Shown here in pieces: positions 55,707 to 64,000 of a stretch of 64,000 nt of DNA. The DNA lies in contig NZ_JAAQTL010000001.1 in the NCBI RefSeq assembly GCF_011742875.1, positions 1,054,001-1,118,000 on the forward strand, given 5' to 3'. Within the stretch, counting starts at the first letter, position 1, and the number at the start of each line of letters is the position of its first letter. The notes under the pieces are model-generated. The model made no database searches and was not told where the DNA came from. It saw nothing but the letters and a program-made list of their open reading frames with translations. This DNA is from Luteibacter yeojuensis (GTDB lineage: Bacteria; Pseudomonadota; Gammaproteobacteria; Xanthomonadales; Rhodanobacteraceae). The translations under genes were made by a program, and so were the position numbers.

Positions 55707-58076
55707 ATGACCGCAACACCGTTACGCATTCGCAAGGCCGCGGTACTCGGCGCCGGCGTCATGGGCGCGCAGATTGCCGCGCACCTGACGAACGCCAACG
55801 TGGAAACCGTGCTGTTCGACCTTCCCGCGAAGGAAGGCCCGAAGAGCGGTATCGCCCTCAAGGCGATCGCCAACCTGGCCAAGCTGTCCCCCGCGCCCCT
55901 GGCCGAGAAGGGCCTGGCCGGCGCGATCGTCCCGGCGAACTACGAGGAAGACCTCGCCCTTCTGGCCGACGTCGACCTGGTGATCGAGGCCATCGCCGAG
56001 CGCATGGACTGGAAGCTGGATCTCTACGCGAAGATCGCCCCGCACGTCTCGAAGACGGCCGTGCTCGCCAGCAACACCTCGGGCCTGTCGATCAACGGCC
56101 TGGCCGAGGCGCTGCCGGAAGACATGCGCCACCGCTTCACCGGCGTGCATTTCTTCAACCCGCCGCGCTACATGCACCTCGTCGAGCTGATCCCCACCAA
56201 GCTCACCGACAAGACCGTGCTCGAAGGCCTCGAGGCTTTCCTCACCACCACCCTGGGCAAGGGCGTGGTGTACGCGAAGGACACTCCTAACTTCATCGGC
56301 AATCGCATCGGCGTGTTCTCGATGCTGTCCACGATGCACCACACCGAGAAGTTCGGCCTGGGCTTCGACACCGTCGACGCCCTCACCGGTCCTGCCATCG
56401 GCCGGCCGAAGAGCGCGACCTTCCGCACGGCGGATGTCGTGGGCCTGGACACCCTCGCCCACGTCGTGAAGACGATGAGCGACACCCTGCCCGACGATCC
56501 GTGGCATTCCTACTTCCAGGCGCCGGCCTGGCTCAAGACGCTGATCGACAAGGGCGCGCTCGGCCAGAAGACCGGCGCGGGCGTCTATCGCAAGGCGGGC
56601 AAGGACATCGTGGTGCTCGACCTGCAGAAGCAGGATTATCGCGTTTCGGAGCAGAAGGCCTCCGACGAGGTCTCGGCCATCCTCGCCATCAAGGACCCCG
56701 CCGAGAAGTTCGCCAAGCTGCGCGCCTCGGCCGATCCTCAGGCGCAGTTCCTGTGGGCAGTGTTCCGCGACCTTTTCCATTACGCCGCCTACCACCTCGC
56801 CGACATCGCCGATACGGCGCGCGATGTCGACTTCGCCATTCGCTGGGGTTACGGCTGGAAGCTCGGCCCCTTCGAGATCTGGCAGTCGGCCGGCTGGCAG
56901 CAGATCGCCGGCTGGATCGCCGAGGACATCGCCGCCGGAAAGACCATGAGCAGCGCACCGCTGCCGGCGTGGGTCACCGACGGTCGCAGCGGCGTGCACG
57001 GCAAGGCGGGTTCGTACTCGGCCTCCGCCGGTGCCGAGAAGCCGCGTTCCAGCCACCCGGTCTACCAGCGCCAGGCCTTCCCTGATCCGATCCTGGGCGA
57101 AAAATTCGACCAGGGCACGACGGTCTGGGAAAACGACGGCGTGCGCCTGTGGCATGCCGGCGACGACATCGGCGTGATCTCGTTCAAGACCAAGATGCAC
57201 ACGGTCAACGACCAGGTGCTGGACGGCATCCAGCACGCCATAGGACTTGCCGAGCAGCAGTTCCGCGGCGTGGTGTTGTGGCAGCCGTCCGAGCCGTTCT
57301 CGGCGGGTGCGGACCTCAAGGGCGCGCTGGGCCTGTTGCAGGCCGGCAAGCTCGCCCAGTTCGAGGCGATGGTGGCTAACTTCCAGGCCACCAGCATGCG
57401 CATCAAGTACTCGCTGGTCCCGGTCGTCGCCGCCGTGCGCGGCCTGGCCCTCGGCGGCGGTTGCGAGTTCCAGATGCACTCGGCGCGCACCGTCGCGGCG
57501 CTGGAAAGCTACATCGGCCTCGTGGAAGCCGGCGTCGGCCTGCTGCCCGCCGGTGGCGGCCTGAAGGAACTGGCCGTGCGTGCCGCCCAGGCGAATCCCG
57601 AGGATCCGTTCGAATCCCTGAAGAAGGTGTTCGAAACGGTGGCGATGGCGAAAGTCTCCGCGAGCGCCCTGGAGGCGAAGTCGCTGGGCCTGCTGCGCAA
57701 GGACGACATCGTCGTCTTCAACAGCTACGAACTGCTCCACGTGGCGAAGGCCCAGGCGCGTGCGATGGCCGAATCCGGCTACCGTCCGCCGCTGCCCGCG
57801 CGCGCCATCCCGGTCGCCGGCGATACGTCCACCGCCACCTTCAGGGCTTCGCTCGCGAACATGGCCGAGGGGTATTTCGCTTCCGCGCACGACGTCGAGA
57901 TCGCCAGCCGCATCGCCGACACACTCTCGGGCGGGAAGATCGAACGCGGCTCGCTGGTCGACGAGGCCTGGCTGCTCGCGCTGGAACGCCGCCACTTCGT
58001 GGAGCTGGCGCAGACCGAAAAGACCCAGGCCCGTATCGCGCACACGATGACGACGGGGAAGCCGCTGCGTAACTGA
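55707..58076 (+). CDS. 3-hydroxyacyl-CoA dehydrogenase/enoyl-CoA hydratase (FadN-type order)
   Basis: 789 residues, catalysing the two middle steps of fatty-acid beta-oxidation. The dehydrogenase comes first: NAD loop VLGAGVMGAQIAAHL (13-27), SNTSGLSINGLAEAL, catalytic His in GVHFFNPPRYMHLVE (about 148-160), and FIGNRIGVF. The hydratase follows at about 485-690: oxyanion-hole segments SAGADLKGAL and RGLALGGGCEF, and the Glu of VEAGVGLLPAGGG. This order and length are those of Bacillus FadN, opposite to E. coli FadB. It is co-transcribed with the PsrA-like gene and the thiolase gene. Confidence 0.93.
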   Translation: MTATPLRIRKAAVLGAGVMGAQIAAHLTNANVETVLFDLPAKEGPKSGIALKAIANLAKLSPAPLAEKGLAGAIVPANYEEDLALLADVDLVIEAIAERMDWKLDLYAKIAPHVSKTAVLASNTSGLSINGLAEALPEDMRHRFTGVHFFNPPRYMHLVELIPTKLTDKTVLEGLEAFLTTTLGKGVVYAKDTPNFIGNRIGVFSMLSTMHHTEKFGLGFDTVDALTGPAIGRPKSATFRTADVVGLDTLAHVVKTMSDTLPDDPWHSYFQAPAWLKTLIDKGALGQKTGAGVYRKAGKDIVVLDLQKQDYRVSEQKASDEVSAILAIKDPAEKFAKLRASADPQAQFLWAVFRDLFHYAAYHLADIADTARDVDFAIRWGYGWKLGPFEIWQSAGWQQIAGWIAEDIAAGKTMSSAPLPAWVTDGRSGVHGKAGSYSASAGAEKPRSSHPVYQRQAFPDPILGEKFDQGTTVWENDGVRLWHAGDDIGVISFKTKMHTVNDQVLDGIQHAIGLAEQQFRGVVLWQPSEPFSAGADLKGALGLLQAGKLAQFEAMVANFQATSMRIKYSLVPVVAAVRGLALGGGCEFQMHSARTVAALESYIGLVEAGVGLLPAGGGLKELAVRAAQANPEDPFESLKKVFETVAMAKVSASALEAKSLGLLRKDDIVVFNSYELLHVAKAQARAMAESGYRPPLPARAIPVAGDTSTATFRASLANMAEGYFASAHDVEIASRIADTLSGGKIERGSLVDEAWLLALERRHFVELAQTEKTQARIAHTMTTGKPLRN

Positions 58077-58128
58077 CGCGCCCGGCGCGCATACGCAGAC
58101 GACCTCCCCACTTAAAGGAAACACTTCC

Positions 58129-59337
58129 ATGAGCAAGCAAGTGCAAGACGCCTACATCGTCGCCGCCACCCGCACGCCGGTCGGCAAGGCGCCGCGCGGC
58201 GTGTTCCGCAACACCCGTCCCGACGACATGCTCGCCCACGTCATCCGTGCCGTGATCGAACAGGCGCCGGGCATCGACCCGGGCATGATCGCCGACGCCA
58301 TCATCGGCTGCGCCATGCCTGAGGCCGAGCAAGGCATGAACGTGGCGCGCATCGGCGTGCTGCTCGCCGGCCTGCCCGAGCAGGTGCCGGGCGTCACCAT
58401 CAACCGCTTCTGCTCCTCCGGCGTGCAGGCCATCGCCATGGCCGCCGACCGCATCCGCCTCGGCGAAGCCGACCTCATGCTGGCCGGCGGCACCGAATCG
58501 ATGAGCATGGTGCCGATGATGGGCCACAAGGTGGCCATGAACCCGGCGATCTTCGAGAACGACGAGAATCGCGCCATTGCCTTCGGCATGGGCATCACCG
58601 CCGAGAAGGTGGCCGAGCGCTGGAAGGTCAGCCGCGAAGACCAGGACGCCTTCGCCCTGCAGTCGCACCAGCGAGCCGTCGCCGCCATCGCGGCCGGCGA
58701 GTTCAAGGACGAGATCACCCCGTTCCAGCTCGACGACCGTTACCCGGACCTGAAGAACCACAGCGTTCGCGAGGATCGCCGGATCATCGAGATCGACGAA
58801 GGCCCGCGCCAGGACACCTCGCTGGAAGCGCTGGGTAAGCTGCGCCCCGTGTTCCGCAACGGCCAGTTCGGCGGTTCGGTCACCGCGGGCAATTCCTCGC
58901 AGATGTCCGACGGTGCCGGCGCCCTCCTGATCGCCAGCGAGAAGGCCGTCAAGGATTACGGCCTCACGCCGCTCGCCCGCTTCGTCGGCTTCTCCGTCGC
59001 CGGCGTGGCTCCGGATATCATGGGCATCGGTCCGAAGGAAGCGATTCCGAAGGCACTGAAGCAGACCGGCATTTCCCAGGACCAGCTGGACTGGATCGAG
59101 CTCAACGAAGCCTTCGCGGCGCAGGCCCTGGCGGTCATCCGCGACCTCGGCCTCGACCCGGCCAAGGTGAACCCGCTGGGCGGTGCCATCGCCCTCGGCC
59201 ACCCGCTGGGCGCCACCGGCGCCATCCGTGCCGCCACGCTGATCCACGGCCTCCGCCGCCGGAAGCAGAAGTACGGCATGGTCACCATGTGCATCGGCAC
59301 CGGCATGGGCGCCGCCGGCGTCTTCGAGGCCCTGTAA
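58129..59337 (+). CDS. fadA: Acetyl-CoA C-acyltransferase (3-ketoacyl-CoA thiolase)
   Basis: 402-residue thiolase performing the last beta-oxidation step. The nucleophile is Cys95 in NRFCSSGVQA, the His of ALGHPLGATGA assists, and the acid/base Cys388 is in MCIGTGMGAAG. It lies 52 bases after the multifunctional enzyme gene with TTAAAGGAAAC as ribosome-binding site. An inverted pair of REP elements directly follows the stop and probably ends the transcript. Confidence 0.95.
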   Translation: MSKQVQDAYIVAATRTPVGKAPRGVFRNTRPDDMLAHVIRAVIEQAPGIDPGMIADAIIGCAMPEAEQGMNVARIGVLLAGLPEQVPGVTINRFCSSGVQAIAMAADRIRLGEADLMLAGGTESMSMVPMMGHKVAMNPAIFENDENRAIAFGMGITAEKVAERWKVSREDQDAFALQSHQRAVAAIAAGEFKDEITPFQLDDRYPDLKNHSVREDRRIIEIDEGPRQDTSLEALGKLRPVFRNGQFGGSVTAGNSSQMSDGAGALLIASEKAVKDYGLTPLARFVGFSVAGVAPDIMGIGPKEAIPKALKQTGISQDQLDWIELNEAFAAQALAVIRDLGLDPAKVNPLGGAIALGHPLGATGAIRAATLIHGLRRRKQKYGMVTMCIGTGMGAAGVFEAL

Positions 59338-59347
59338 AAAAGCCCTT

Positions 59348-59430
59348 GTAGGAGCCGCTATAGCGGCGAGAAGCCAACGGGGCCATGAAGCGGCGAGGCA
59401 GGTTTGCCTCGCCGCTATAGCGGCTCCTAC
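59348..59430. repeat. Inverted pair of REP-like elements after fadA
   Basis: Two perfect 23-base copies (59348-59370 and 59408-59430) in opposite orientation, each with the core GCCGCTATAGCGGC, separated by 37 bases. The loop also holds CGGCGAGGCA-N4-TGCCTCGCCG (59391-59414), which gives an alternative hairpin. It lies 11 bases after the fadA stop and may work as a terminator or 3' stabiliser. Confidence 0.88.
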
Positions 59431-59452
59431 CATTTCGGCCTAACCTCGGCCC

Positions 59453-60382
59453 ATGCGGCACGGCATCCACACCATCGACACCGGCTTCGGCCGGCCCTCC
59501 TTCGATGCGGCCTACCTCGTGGTCGAGCGTGGCCGTGGCGCCTTCATCGACAGCGGCACGGCGCATTCGCTGCCGCGCTTCCTCGAGGCGATGGAAAAAG
59601 CCGACCTGGAACCGAAGGACATCGACTGGGTGATCCTCACCCATGTCCACCTCGACCATGCCGGCGGTGCCGGTGCCCTGATGAGAGAGTTGCCGAATGC
59701 CATGCTCGCGGTGCATCCGCGAGGTGCGCGGCACATGATCGATCCGTCCGTGCTCATCGCAGGAGCCGCCGCGGTCTATGGTGGCGAAGACATCGTCCGC
59801 CGCGACTACGGCGACATCTTCCCGGTGCCCGAGGACCGCGTCATCGAGGCCGACGATGGTTTCGTGGTCGACCTGGCCGGACGCGCGCTGCTCTGCCTCG
59901 ATACGCCGGGACATGCCCGCCACCACATCGCGGTGCATGACGAGCGCGCGAGCGCCTTCTTCACCGGCGACATCTTCGGACTTTCCTACCGCGAGCTGGA
60001 TTCGCCCGGCGGCCCCTTCATCATCCCCACCACGTCGCCCGTGCAGTTCGAACCCGATGCGGCGCACGCGTCGATCGACCGCCTCCTCCGCTACGAACCG
60101 GAGGCGATGTACCTCACCCACTTCGGCCGGGTGACCGAGGTGAAGCGGCTGGCCAGCGACCTGCACCAGACGATCGACGCCATGGTCGCCATCGGTCGCC
60201 GGCACGCGTCCGCGCCGGATCGCGAGCAGCGCATTGCCTTTGATTTCATCGATCTTTACGTGGACAGAGCGCACCGCCAGTGCGTGACGCTGACCACCGC
60301 GGAGATCGTGAAGATCCTGGAGGTGGATATCCGGTTGAACGCACAGGGCGTGGTCGTGTGGCTCGACCGCGGGGCAAGGTAA
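59453..60382 (+). CDS. MBL-fold metallohydrolase
   Basis: 309 residues. The metallo-beta-lactamase motif HVHLDHAGG gives His64, His66, Asp68 and His69; further ligands lie in LDTPGHARHHIAVHD and THFGRV. This is the glyoxalase II-like subgroup found in many proteobacteria with unknown thioester or ester substrates. The gene is flanked on both sides by inverted REP pairs and has its start 22 bases after the first pair, so promoter sequences must lie in or beside that repeat. Confidence 0.85.
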   Translation: MRHGIHTIDTGFGRPSFDAAYLVVERGRGAFIDSGTAHSLPRFLEAMEKADLEPKDIDWVILTHVHLDHAGGAGALMRELPNAMLAVHPRGARHMIDPSVLIAGAAAVYGGEDIVRRDYGDIFPVPEDRVIEADDGFVVDLAGRALLCLDTPGHARHHIAVHDERASAFFTGDIFGLSYRELDSPGGPFIIPTTSPVQFEPDAAHASIDRLLRYEPEAMYLTHFGRVTEVKRLASDLHQTIDAMVAIGRRHASAPDREQRIAFDFIDLYVDRAHRQCVTLTTAEIVKILEVDIRLNAQGVVVWLDRGAR

Positions 60383-60388
60383 CCTGCC

Positions 60389-60447
60389 CTCGCCGCTATA
60401 GCGGCTCCTACAGGCCAATCCGCTGTAGGAGCCGCTATAGCGGCGAG
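60389..60447. repeat. Inverted pair of REP-like elements after the MBL gene
   Basis: Copies at 60389-60411 and 60425-60447 in opposite orientation with a 13-base spacer, same sequence as the pair after fadA. The pair lies between the convergent MBL and CsaA-like genes, a typical site for a bidirectional terminator. Confidence 0.88.
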
Positions 60448-60463
60448 ACAATCTGCCTCGATG

Positions 60464-60799
60464 TCAGGCCAGCCGCGCACCGTTCGGCACCGGCCGCTCG
60501 GTGGTCGTGATGACCACGCCCTCGTCGGTATGGAACCCGGTCAGCAGGAACTGCGACCGGAACGGCCCGATCTGCTTCTCCGGAAAATTGATCACTCCGA
60601 TGATCTGCTTCCCTACCAGTTCCTCCGCCGCGTAAATCGCCGCCACCTGCGCGCTGGTTTTTTTCTCGCCGTGAGGGCCGAAGTCCACCCAGATCTTGTA
60701 TGCCGGCCGGCGTGCCTCCGGAAACGCCTCGGCGCGGACCACGGTCCCCGCCACCAGCATCACCTTCTCGAAATCGGCCCAGCTGATTTCCTCGCTCAT
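60464..60799 (-). CDS. tRNA-binding (CsaA-like) protein
   Basis: 111 residues with the OB-fold tRNA_bind domain: [27 protein letters not shown] contains the usual V-G-V-A-x-PxARxPAYK pattern, then WVDFG and [14 protein letters not shown]. CsaA is described as a secretion-related chaperone in Bacillus; a tRNA-binding role is also proposed. ATG 60799 follows the stop of the flavoprotein gene by one base, so they form a two-gene operon. The longer frame is antisense-like and rejected. Confidence 0.88.
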   Translation of the reverse strand: MSEEISWADFEKVMLVAGTVVRAEAFPEARRPAYKIWVDFGPHGEKKTSAQVAAIYAAEELVGKQIIGVINFPEKQIGPFRSQFLLTGFHTDEGVVITTTERPVPNGARLA

Positions 60800-60800
60800 C

Positions 60801-62075
60801 TCATCCTTCCAGTCGCGACTTGAACCAGTCGCGCAGTTCGTATTTCCAGTAAGTGCCTTGTGCCGCCAGGTAACCAAACGGGCGATGCACCGGGTCCAGG
60901 CCGAAGCCGGCATAGGCATCCAGCGTCGCATCGCCCGCGGCGATCGCCTCGGCCAGCGCCTCGCCGGCGGCGCATGTCGGTGCCAGGCCGTGGCCGCCGA
61001 AAGCCTGTGCATACCAAAGCCCGTTGCCATGCGTGCCCACCTGCGGCATCTCGTGACGCGCGTAACTCATCAGTCCCGACCACGCCTGCTCGACACGCAC
61101 GTCCCCGAGGGAAGGAAACACGCGGGCGAGATCGCGCTTCAGCAGACGCTGCACGGCGCGGGGCGAGCGGTCGCGAATCGAGATGCGGCCGCCCCAGAGC
61201 AGGCGCGTATCCGCAAGCGGCCGGTAATAGTCGAACGCGAAGCGCGTATCGTAGACCGCCGCCCGCGTCCGCAGGCACTCGCCCAGCCGCTCGCCCAGCG
61301 GCTCGGTCACCATCACGTAGGTGGCGATGGGCAGGACGGCGCGGTCGATGCGCCGGTCCAGGCCGGCAAGGTAGCCGCCGCAGGCGAGGACCACGTTCGC
61401 CGTTTCCACCTCGGCGTCGCCGACGCGCAGCACCCAGCGCGGCCCGCGCCGCTCGAGCATGCGCACGCGCGACGATTCATGGATGCTAACGCCCGCCCGC
61501 TCCGCCGCACCGGCGAGGCCGCGCGCGTAGGAAAGCGGGTCGATATGCAGGGCGTTCCGTTCGTAGAGACCGTCGTGGTAGCGCGGGCTGCGCACGAATT
61601 CGTGCATGGCGTCTTCGGGAATCCACTGCCAGTCCGCGCCGTAATGCTCGGCGAGCAGGCGCTGCCGCGAGCGCAGTACCTCGGTGTCGCGGAACCAGTT
61701 GGCCCAGACCACGCCGGCGTCCACCGCATCGCAGTCGATAGAGAGGGCGGATATCCGCTCGCGGATCAGGTTCACCGCGTCGACCGTGCGTGCGTAAAGC
61801 GCGCGTGCCCGCTCGGCGCCCGCCTGTTCGAGCAGGGCTTTCTCGCCCAGCGAATAGCCGGCGAAGACGAAGCCGCCGTTGCGCCCGGACGCGCCGAAGC
61901 CGATCCATTTCGACTCCAGCAGGACGATGTCGCGCACGCCGCGCGCTGCGAGGCCCAGCGCCGTGTTCAGCCCGGCGAAACCGCCGCCTACGATGACGAC
62001 CGCGGCTTCGCGGCGGCCTTGCGGCGGCGGGCGAAGCACGGGGGCCGGCGTTCGGTCGTGGTACCACGACGGCAT
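60801..62075 (-). CDS. FAD-dependent amine oxidoreductase (PuuB/DAO family)
   Basis: 424 residues of the D-amino-acid oxidase superfamily. FAD-binding [18 protein letters not shown] is near residue 26, the [15 protein letters not shown] motif is typical of PuuB-type gamma-glutamylputrescine or glycine/sarcosine oxidases, and the C-terminus has [18 protein letters not shown]. The natural substrate is unknown, and no polyamine genes lie nearby. It is divergent from the nbaC gene across 115 bp and followed by the CsaA-like gene. Confidence 0.87.
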   Translation of the reverse strand: MPSWYHDRTPAPVLRPPPQGRREAAVVIVGGGFAGLNTALGLAARGVRDIVLLESKWIGFGASGRNGGFVFAGYSLGEKALLEQAGAERARALYARTVDAVNLIRERISALSIDCDAVDAGVVWANWFRDTEVLRSRQRLLAEHYGADWQWIPEDAMHEFVRSPRYHDGLYERNALHIDPLSYARGLAGAAERAGVSIHESSRVRMLERRGPRWVLRVGDAEVETANVVLACGGYLAGLDRRIDRAVLPIATYVMVTEPLGERLGECLRTRAAVYDTRFAFDYYRPLADTRLLWGGRISIRDRSPRAVQRLLKRDLARVFPSLGDVRVEQAWSGLMSYARHEMPQVGTHGNGLWYAQAFGGHGLAPTCAAGEALAEAIAAGDATLDAYAGFGLDPVHRPFGYLAAQGTYWKYELRDWFKSRLEG

Positions 62076-62190
62076 GGATCATTCCTCAGGGCCAAGGGCG
62101 CCGTTGTACAAGACCGCGCGGCGCGGCGAAAGGTCCGTTCGTCACCGGATTCGGGGGTATGATCGGCCAACGCCCCGGACACGTCACGCC

Positions 62191-62715
62191 ATGAGCCTGC
62201 TGCCACCCATCGACCTCGAGCGCTGGATCGACGAGAACCGCGCCCTGCTGAAGCCTCCCGTCGGCAACAAGTGCATCGTCGACGGCGACTTCATCGTGAT
62301 GATCGTCGGGGGGCCGAACTCGCGTACGGATTACCACTACGACGAAGGCCCGGAGTTCTTCTACCAGATCGAAGGCGAGATGGTGCTGAAAGTGCAGGAC
62401 GGCGGACAGGCCCGGGATATCCCGATCCGGGCCGGGCAGATGTTCTACCTGCCACCTCGCGTACCGCACTCGCCGCAGCGGATGCCGGAGTCGATCGGCC
62501 TGGTGATCGAGCGGCGTCGCGTCGCGGGCGAGAAGGACGGGCTGATGTGGTTCTGCCCGCAGTGCAACCACAAGCTCTACGAGGAATATTTCCCGCTGGG
62601 AAGCATCGAGGCCGATTTCCCGCCGGTGTTCGAGAAGTTCTACCGGTCGGTCGACGCGCGCACCTGTGCGAAGTGCGGAGCGCTGCATCCCGTGCCGGCC
62701 AAGTACGCAGACTGA
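62191..62715 (+). CDS. nbaC: 3-hydroxyanthranilate 3,4-dioxygenase
   Basis: 174-residue cupin that opens the ring of 3-hydroxyanthranilate, a step from tryptophan to quinolinate and NAD. Iron ligands are His49, Glu55 and His93; substrate residues Arg45, Arg97 and Glu107 are also present. Two further CxxC pairs (Cys122/125 and Cys159/162) form the rubredoxin-like second iron site of bacterial enzymes. ATG 62191 is used; the long upstream frame is antisense to the flavoprotein gene. Other kynurenine-pathway genes are not in the window. Confidence 0.94.
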   Translation: MSLLPPIDLERWIDENRALLKPPVGNKCIVDGDFIVMIVGGPNSRTDYHYDEGPEFFYQIEGEMVLKVQDGGQARDIPIRAGQMFYLPPRVPHSPQRMPESIGLVIERRRVAGEKDGLMWFCPQCNHKLYEEYFPLGSIEADFPPVFEKFYRSVDARTCAKCGALHPVPAKYAD

Positions 62716-62728
62716 CCCGCCCCCCCGT

Positions 62729-62810
62729 GTAGGAGCCGCTATAGCGGCGAGACAGCCGGCGTTACGCCATCGTCGCTTCGTTGGCTTCTCGCCGCTACAG
62801 CGGCTCCTGC
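62729..62810. repeat. Inverted pair of REP-like elements after nbaC
   Basis: Copies at 62729-62751 (same sequence as the other pairs) and 62788-62810 (two bases changed: GCCGCTACAGCGGC core and CTCCTGC end), in opposite orientation. The second copy lies inside the 3' end of the convergent NUDIX gene and supplies its last codons; the first copy lies across that gene's stop. Confidence 0.87.
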
Positions 62811-63347
62811 GGACAGCCATTTCGATGCCATGCGGCGGAGTGAACCGTCCAGCGTCGGGTCGGCAGCGATATCCGCCACCGGGCGCCAGGCCAGTTCCAG
62901 CGATTCCTCGTTCACGACGAACGCCTCGCCGCCGCGGGCGATCACGGCGTAACGCACGTCGTAATGCCAGTGCTCGGGCTCGTGCCCGCGCGCCGGGATG
63001 ACGTGCCGGTCCACGTCGAAGATGTCCGGCAGCACGTCGAGTCCGCGCAAGCCGGTTTCCTCTTCGGCCTCGCGCAGCGCCACGCCCGGCAGGTCCGGCT
63101 CGCCGTCCGCGTGCCCGCCAGGCTGGAGCCAGCGCTCCAGCTTGCGATGGAGCATCAGCAGCGCGCGTTCGCCGTCCGCGCTGACCAGCCAGGCGGACGC
63201 GGTGAAGTGCCCCTCCCGTGTTTCACGGTGGAACGGTTTCTCCTGCTCGCGCGCCCAGGAAGCGAAGCGATCGACATCGCCTTCGTCCGGCCAGCATGCG
63301 GCATAGCGGCCCAGGGCCTCGAGAAAGTGCTGTCTGATGGCATCCAT
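62739..63347 (-). CDS. NUDIX hydrolase with REP-derived C-terminus
   Basis: 202 residues with a NUDIX fold. The box is GGHADGEPDLPGVALREAEEETG, whose catalytic part REAEEETG is intact, and LQPGG precedes it. This hydrolyses nucleoside diphosphates linked to another group; the substrate is unknown. ATG 63347 starts the conserved part; the frame opens 12 codons earlier. The last 24 or so residues (AGAAVAARSQRSDDG and onward) are encoded by the REP pair, so the gene's original stop has apparently been lost and a new one taken from the repeat. Confidence 0.85.
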   Translation of the reverse strand: MDAIRQHFLEALGRYAACWPDEGDVDRFASWAREQEKPFHRETREGHFTASAWLVSADGERALLMLHRKLERWLQPGGHADGEPDLPGVALREAEEETGLRGLDVLPDIFDVDRHVIPARGHEPEHWHYDVRYAVIARGGEAFVVNEESLELAWRPVADIAADPTLDGSLRRMASKWLSAGAAVAARSQRSDDGVTPAVSPL

Positions 63348-63496
63348 CGAGAATGTACCTACGAAAGAGCGCGACATTCTCACACGGATTTTTCGGATTA
63401 GTCCGATGTTCCCGGCGGGCTCGGCCTGCCTAGGATGTCAACGGGCGCATGACGTGCTCCCTCCGCAACGCCCGCTGTCCACGCAAGGAATCGCGC

Positions 63497-64000
63497 ATGT
63501 CGCAAAACTTCAAGTCCGCAGCCATCCTCGCGATGGTCTGCACCGCTCCGGCCACCGCATGGGCCGCTTCGCCACCTGGCGTTGCCAACTTCACCGGCCC
63601 GCTGGTCACGCCCGCGGTCAACACCATGCCGGCCGGCATGCTCAATGTCGAACCCTACCTGATCCATACCAATACCCGCGGTTATTACGACAACAGCGGC
63701 GATCGCAGGGAAAGCAAACCCACGGTACGCCAGTGGCAGATCGCCCTTCCGGTGGCCTACGCGCTCACCGATACCCACACGGTGCAGGTCATCCTCAACG
63801 CCGCGCGAACCTCGCTCGACGGCCAGCACAGCGATGGCTTGCGCATGGGCGATACCACCGTCCGCTTCCAGCAGCGCCTACGCGCACCGAACGCCGACGG
63901 CACCGGTCTCGTGCTCGCCCTTGCCGCGGCACAACGCCTGCCCACGGGGCGTTACCACCAACTCGATACCAATCCGCTCAACGGCACCGGCAACGGTGCC
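63497..64000 (+). CDS. Exported outer-membrane transporter-like protein (partial)
   Basis: The gene is open from ATG 63497 to the window edge (168 codons), so its C-terminus is missing. A signal peptide (cut near AWA-ASP, residue 23) precedes stretches of alternating polar/hydrophobic strands (LNVEPYLIHTNTRGYY, RQWQIALPVAYALTD, TVRFQQRLRAP, LVLALAAAQRLPTGRY). This pattern resembles the MetA-pathway phenol-degradation/transporter barrels (COG4313), but I am not certain. AAGGAATCGC precedes the start. It is divergent from the NUDIX gene across 149 bp. Confidence 0.6.
   Translation, partial: MSQNFKSAAILAMVCTAPATAWAASPPGVANFTGPLVTPAVNTMPAGMLNVEPYLIHTNTRGYYDNSGDRRESKPTVRQWQIALPVAYALTDTHTVQVILNAARTSLDGQHSDGLRMGDTTVRFQQRLRAPNADGTGLVLALAAAQRLPTGRYHQLDTNPLNGTGNGA

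Noticed and set aside
55722..58136. 804-codon minus-strand frame over the beta-oxidation gene
   Set aside because: Antisense shadow; the plus-strand frame has all catalytic motifs.

Overview
The window is chromosomal DNA from a high-GC gammaproteobacterium, most likely Xanthomonadales, family Rhodanobacteraceae (Luteibacter/Dyella-like). This assignment is inference. It rests on the visibly high G+C, the housekeeping order ndk-rlmN-pilW-rodZ-yfgM-bamB-der, a perfect CRP/Clp-type box, a PsrA-type fad operon and a family of REP-like palindromes. I see no rRNA, tRNA, CRISPR array or intact insertion sequence.

Layout. 1-11.3 kb is a patchwork of small metabolic and repair genes: an SDR, pgm-yjjX, an RcsB-like regulator divergent from an HPt protein and a sirtuin, tadA, an AhpD-like protein, a methyltransferase, tag, an Old Yellow Enzyme, an ICMT-like methyltransferase and a DHFR-like reductase. 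11.3-28.8 kb is a five-gene minus-strand operon. It encodes a 3760-residue repeat protein (LEPR motif, DUF4347, cadherin/CSPG-like and VCBS repeats), a TolC-family lipoprotein, a small periplasmic adaptor, a GAF-fused HlyD protein and a PqqD-like/M50-protease/HlyD fusion. No ABC ATPase is present. 29.1-33.4 kb holds a propeller-type hybrid sensor kinase and an AraC-type response regulator, immediately upstream on the same strand. 33.6-40.9 kb carries LysR regulators, an NmrA-like reductase, an exported amidohydrolase, an ArsR-centred divergon with two related glutathione transferases, and an RNA ligase-like protein.

40.9-42.1 kb is a TacT/TacA-type toxin-antitoxin pair beside the 3' end of guaA. 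The last codons of guaA are strikingly AT-rich, as expected where an integrative element has replaced the gene end. 42.0-46.7 kb is guaA, guaB, folD and an acetyltransferase. 46.7-54.8 kb is a rhodanese-MoeB fusion and the der/bamB/yfgM/rodZ/pilW/rlmN/ndk run. 55.0-59.3 kb is a PsrA-like repressor with a perfect CAAAC-N4-GTTTG operator and a two-gene beta-oxidation operon. 59.3-63.5 kb contains an MBL hydrolase, a CsaA-like protein, an amine oxidase-like flavoprotein, 3-hydroxyanthranilate dioxygenase and a NUDIX hydrolase, separated by inverted REP pairs. The window ends inside an exported barrel-like protein.

The best candidate for an undescribed system is the 11.3-28.8 kb operon: a type I-like export route for a giant surface protein in which the usual ABC transporter is missing and an intramembrane-protease/adaptor fusion stands in its place, next to its own two-component system and a Clp-type operator.
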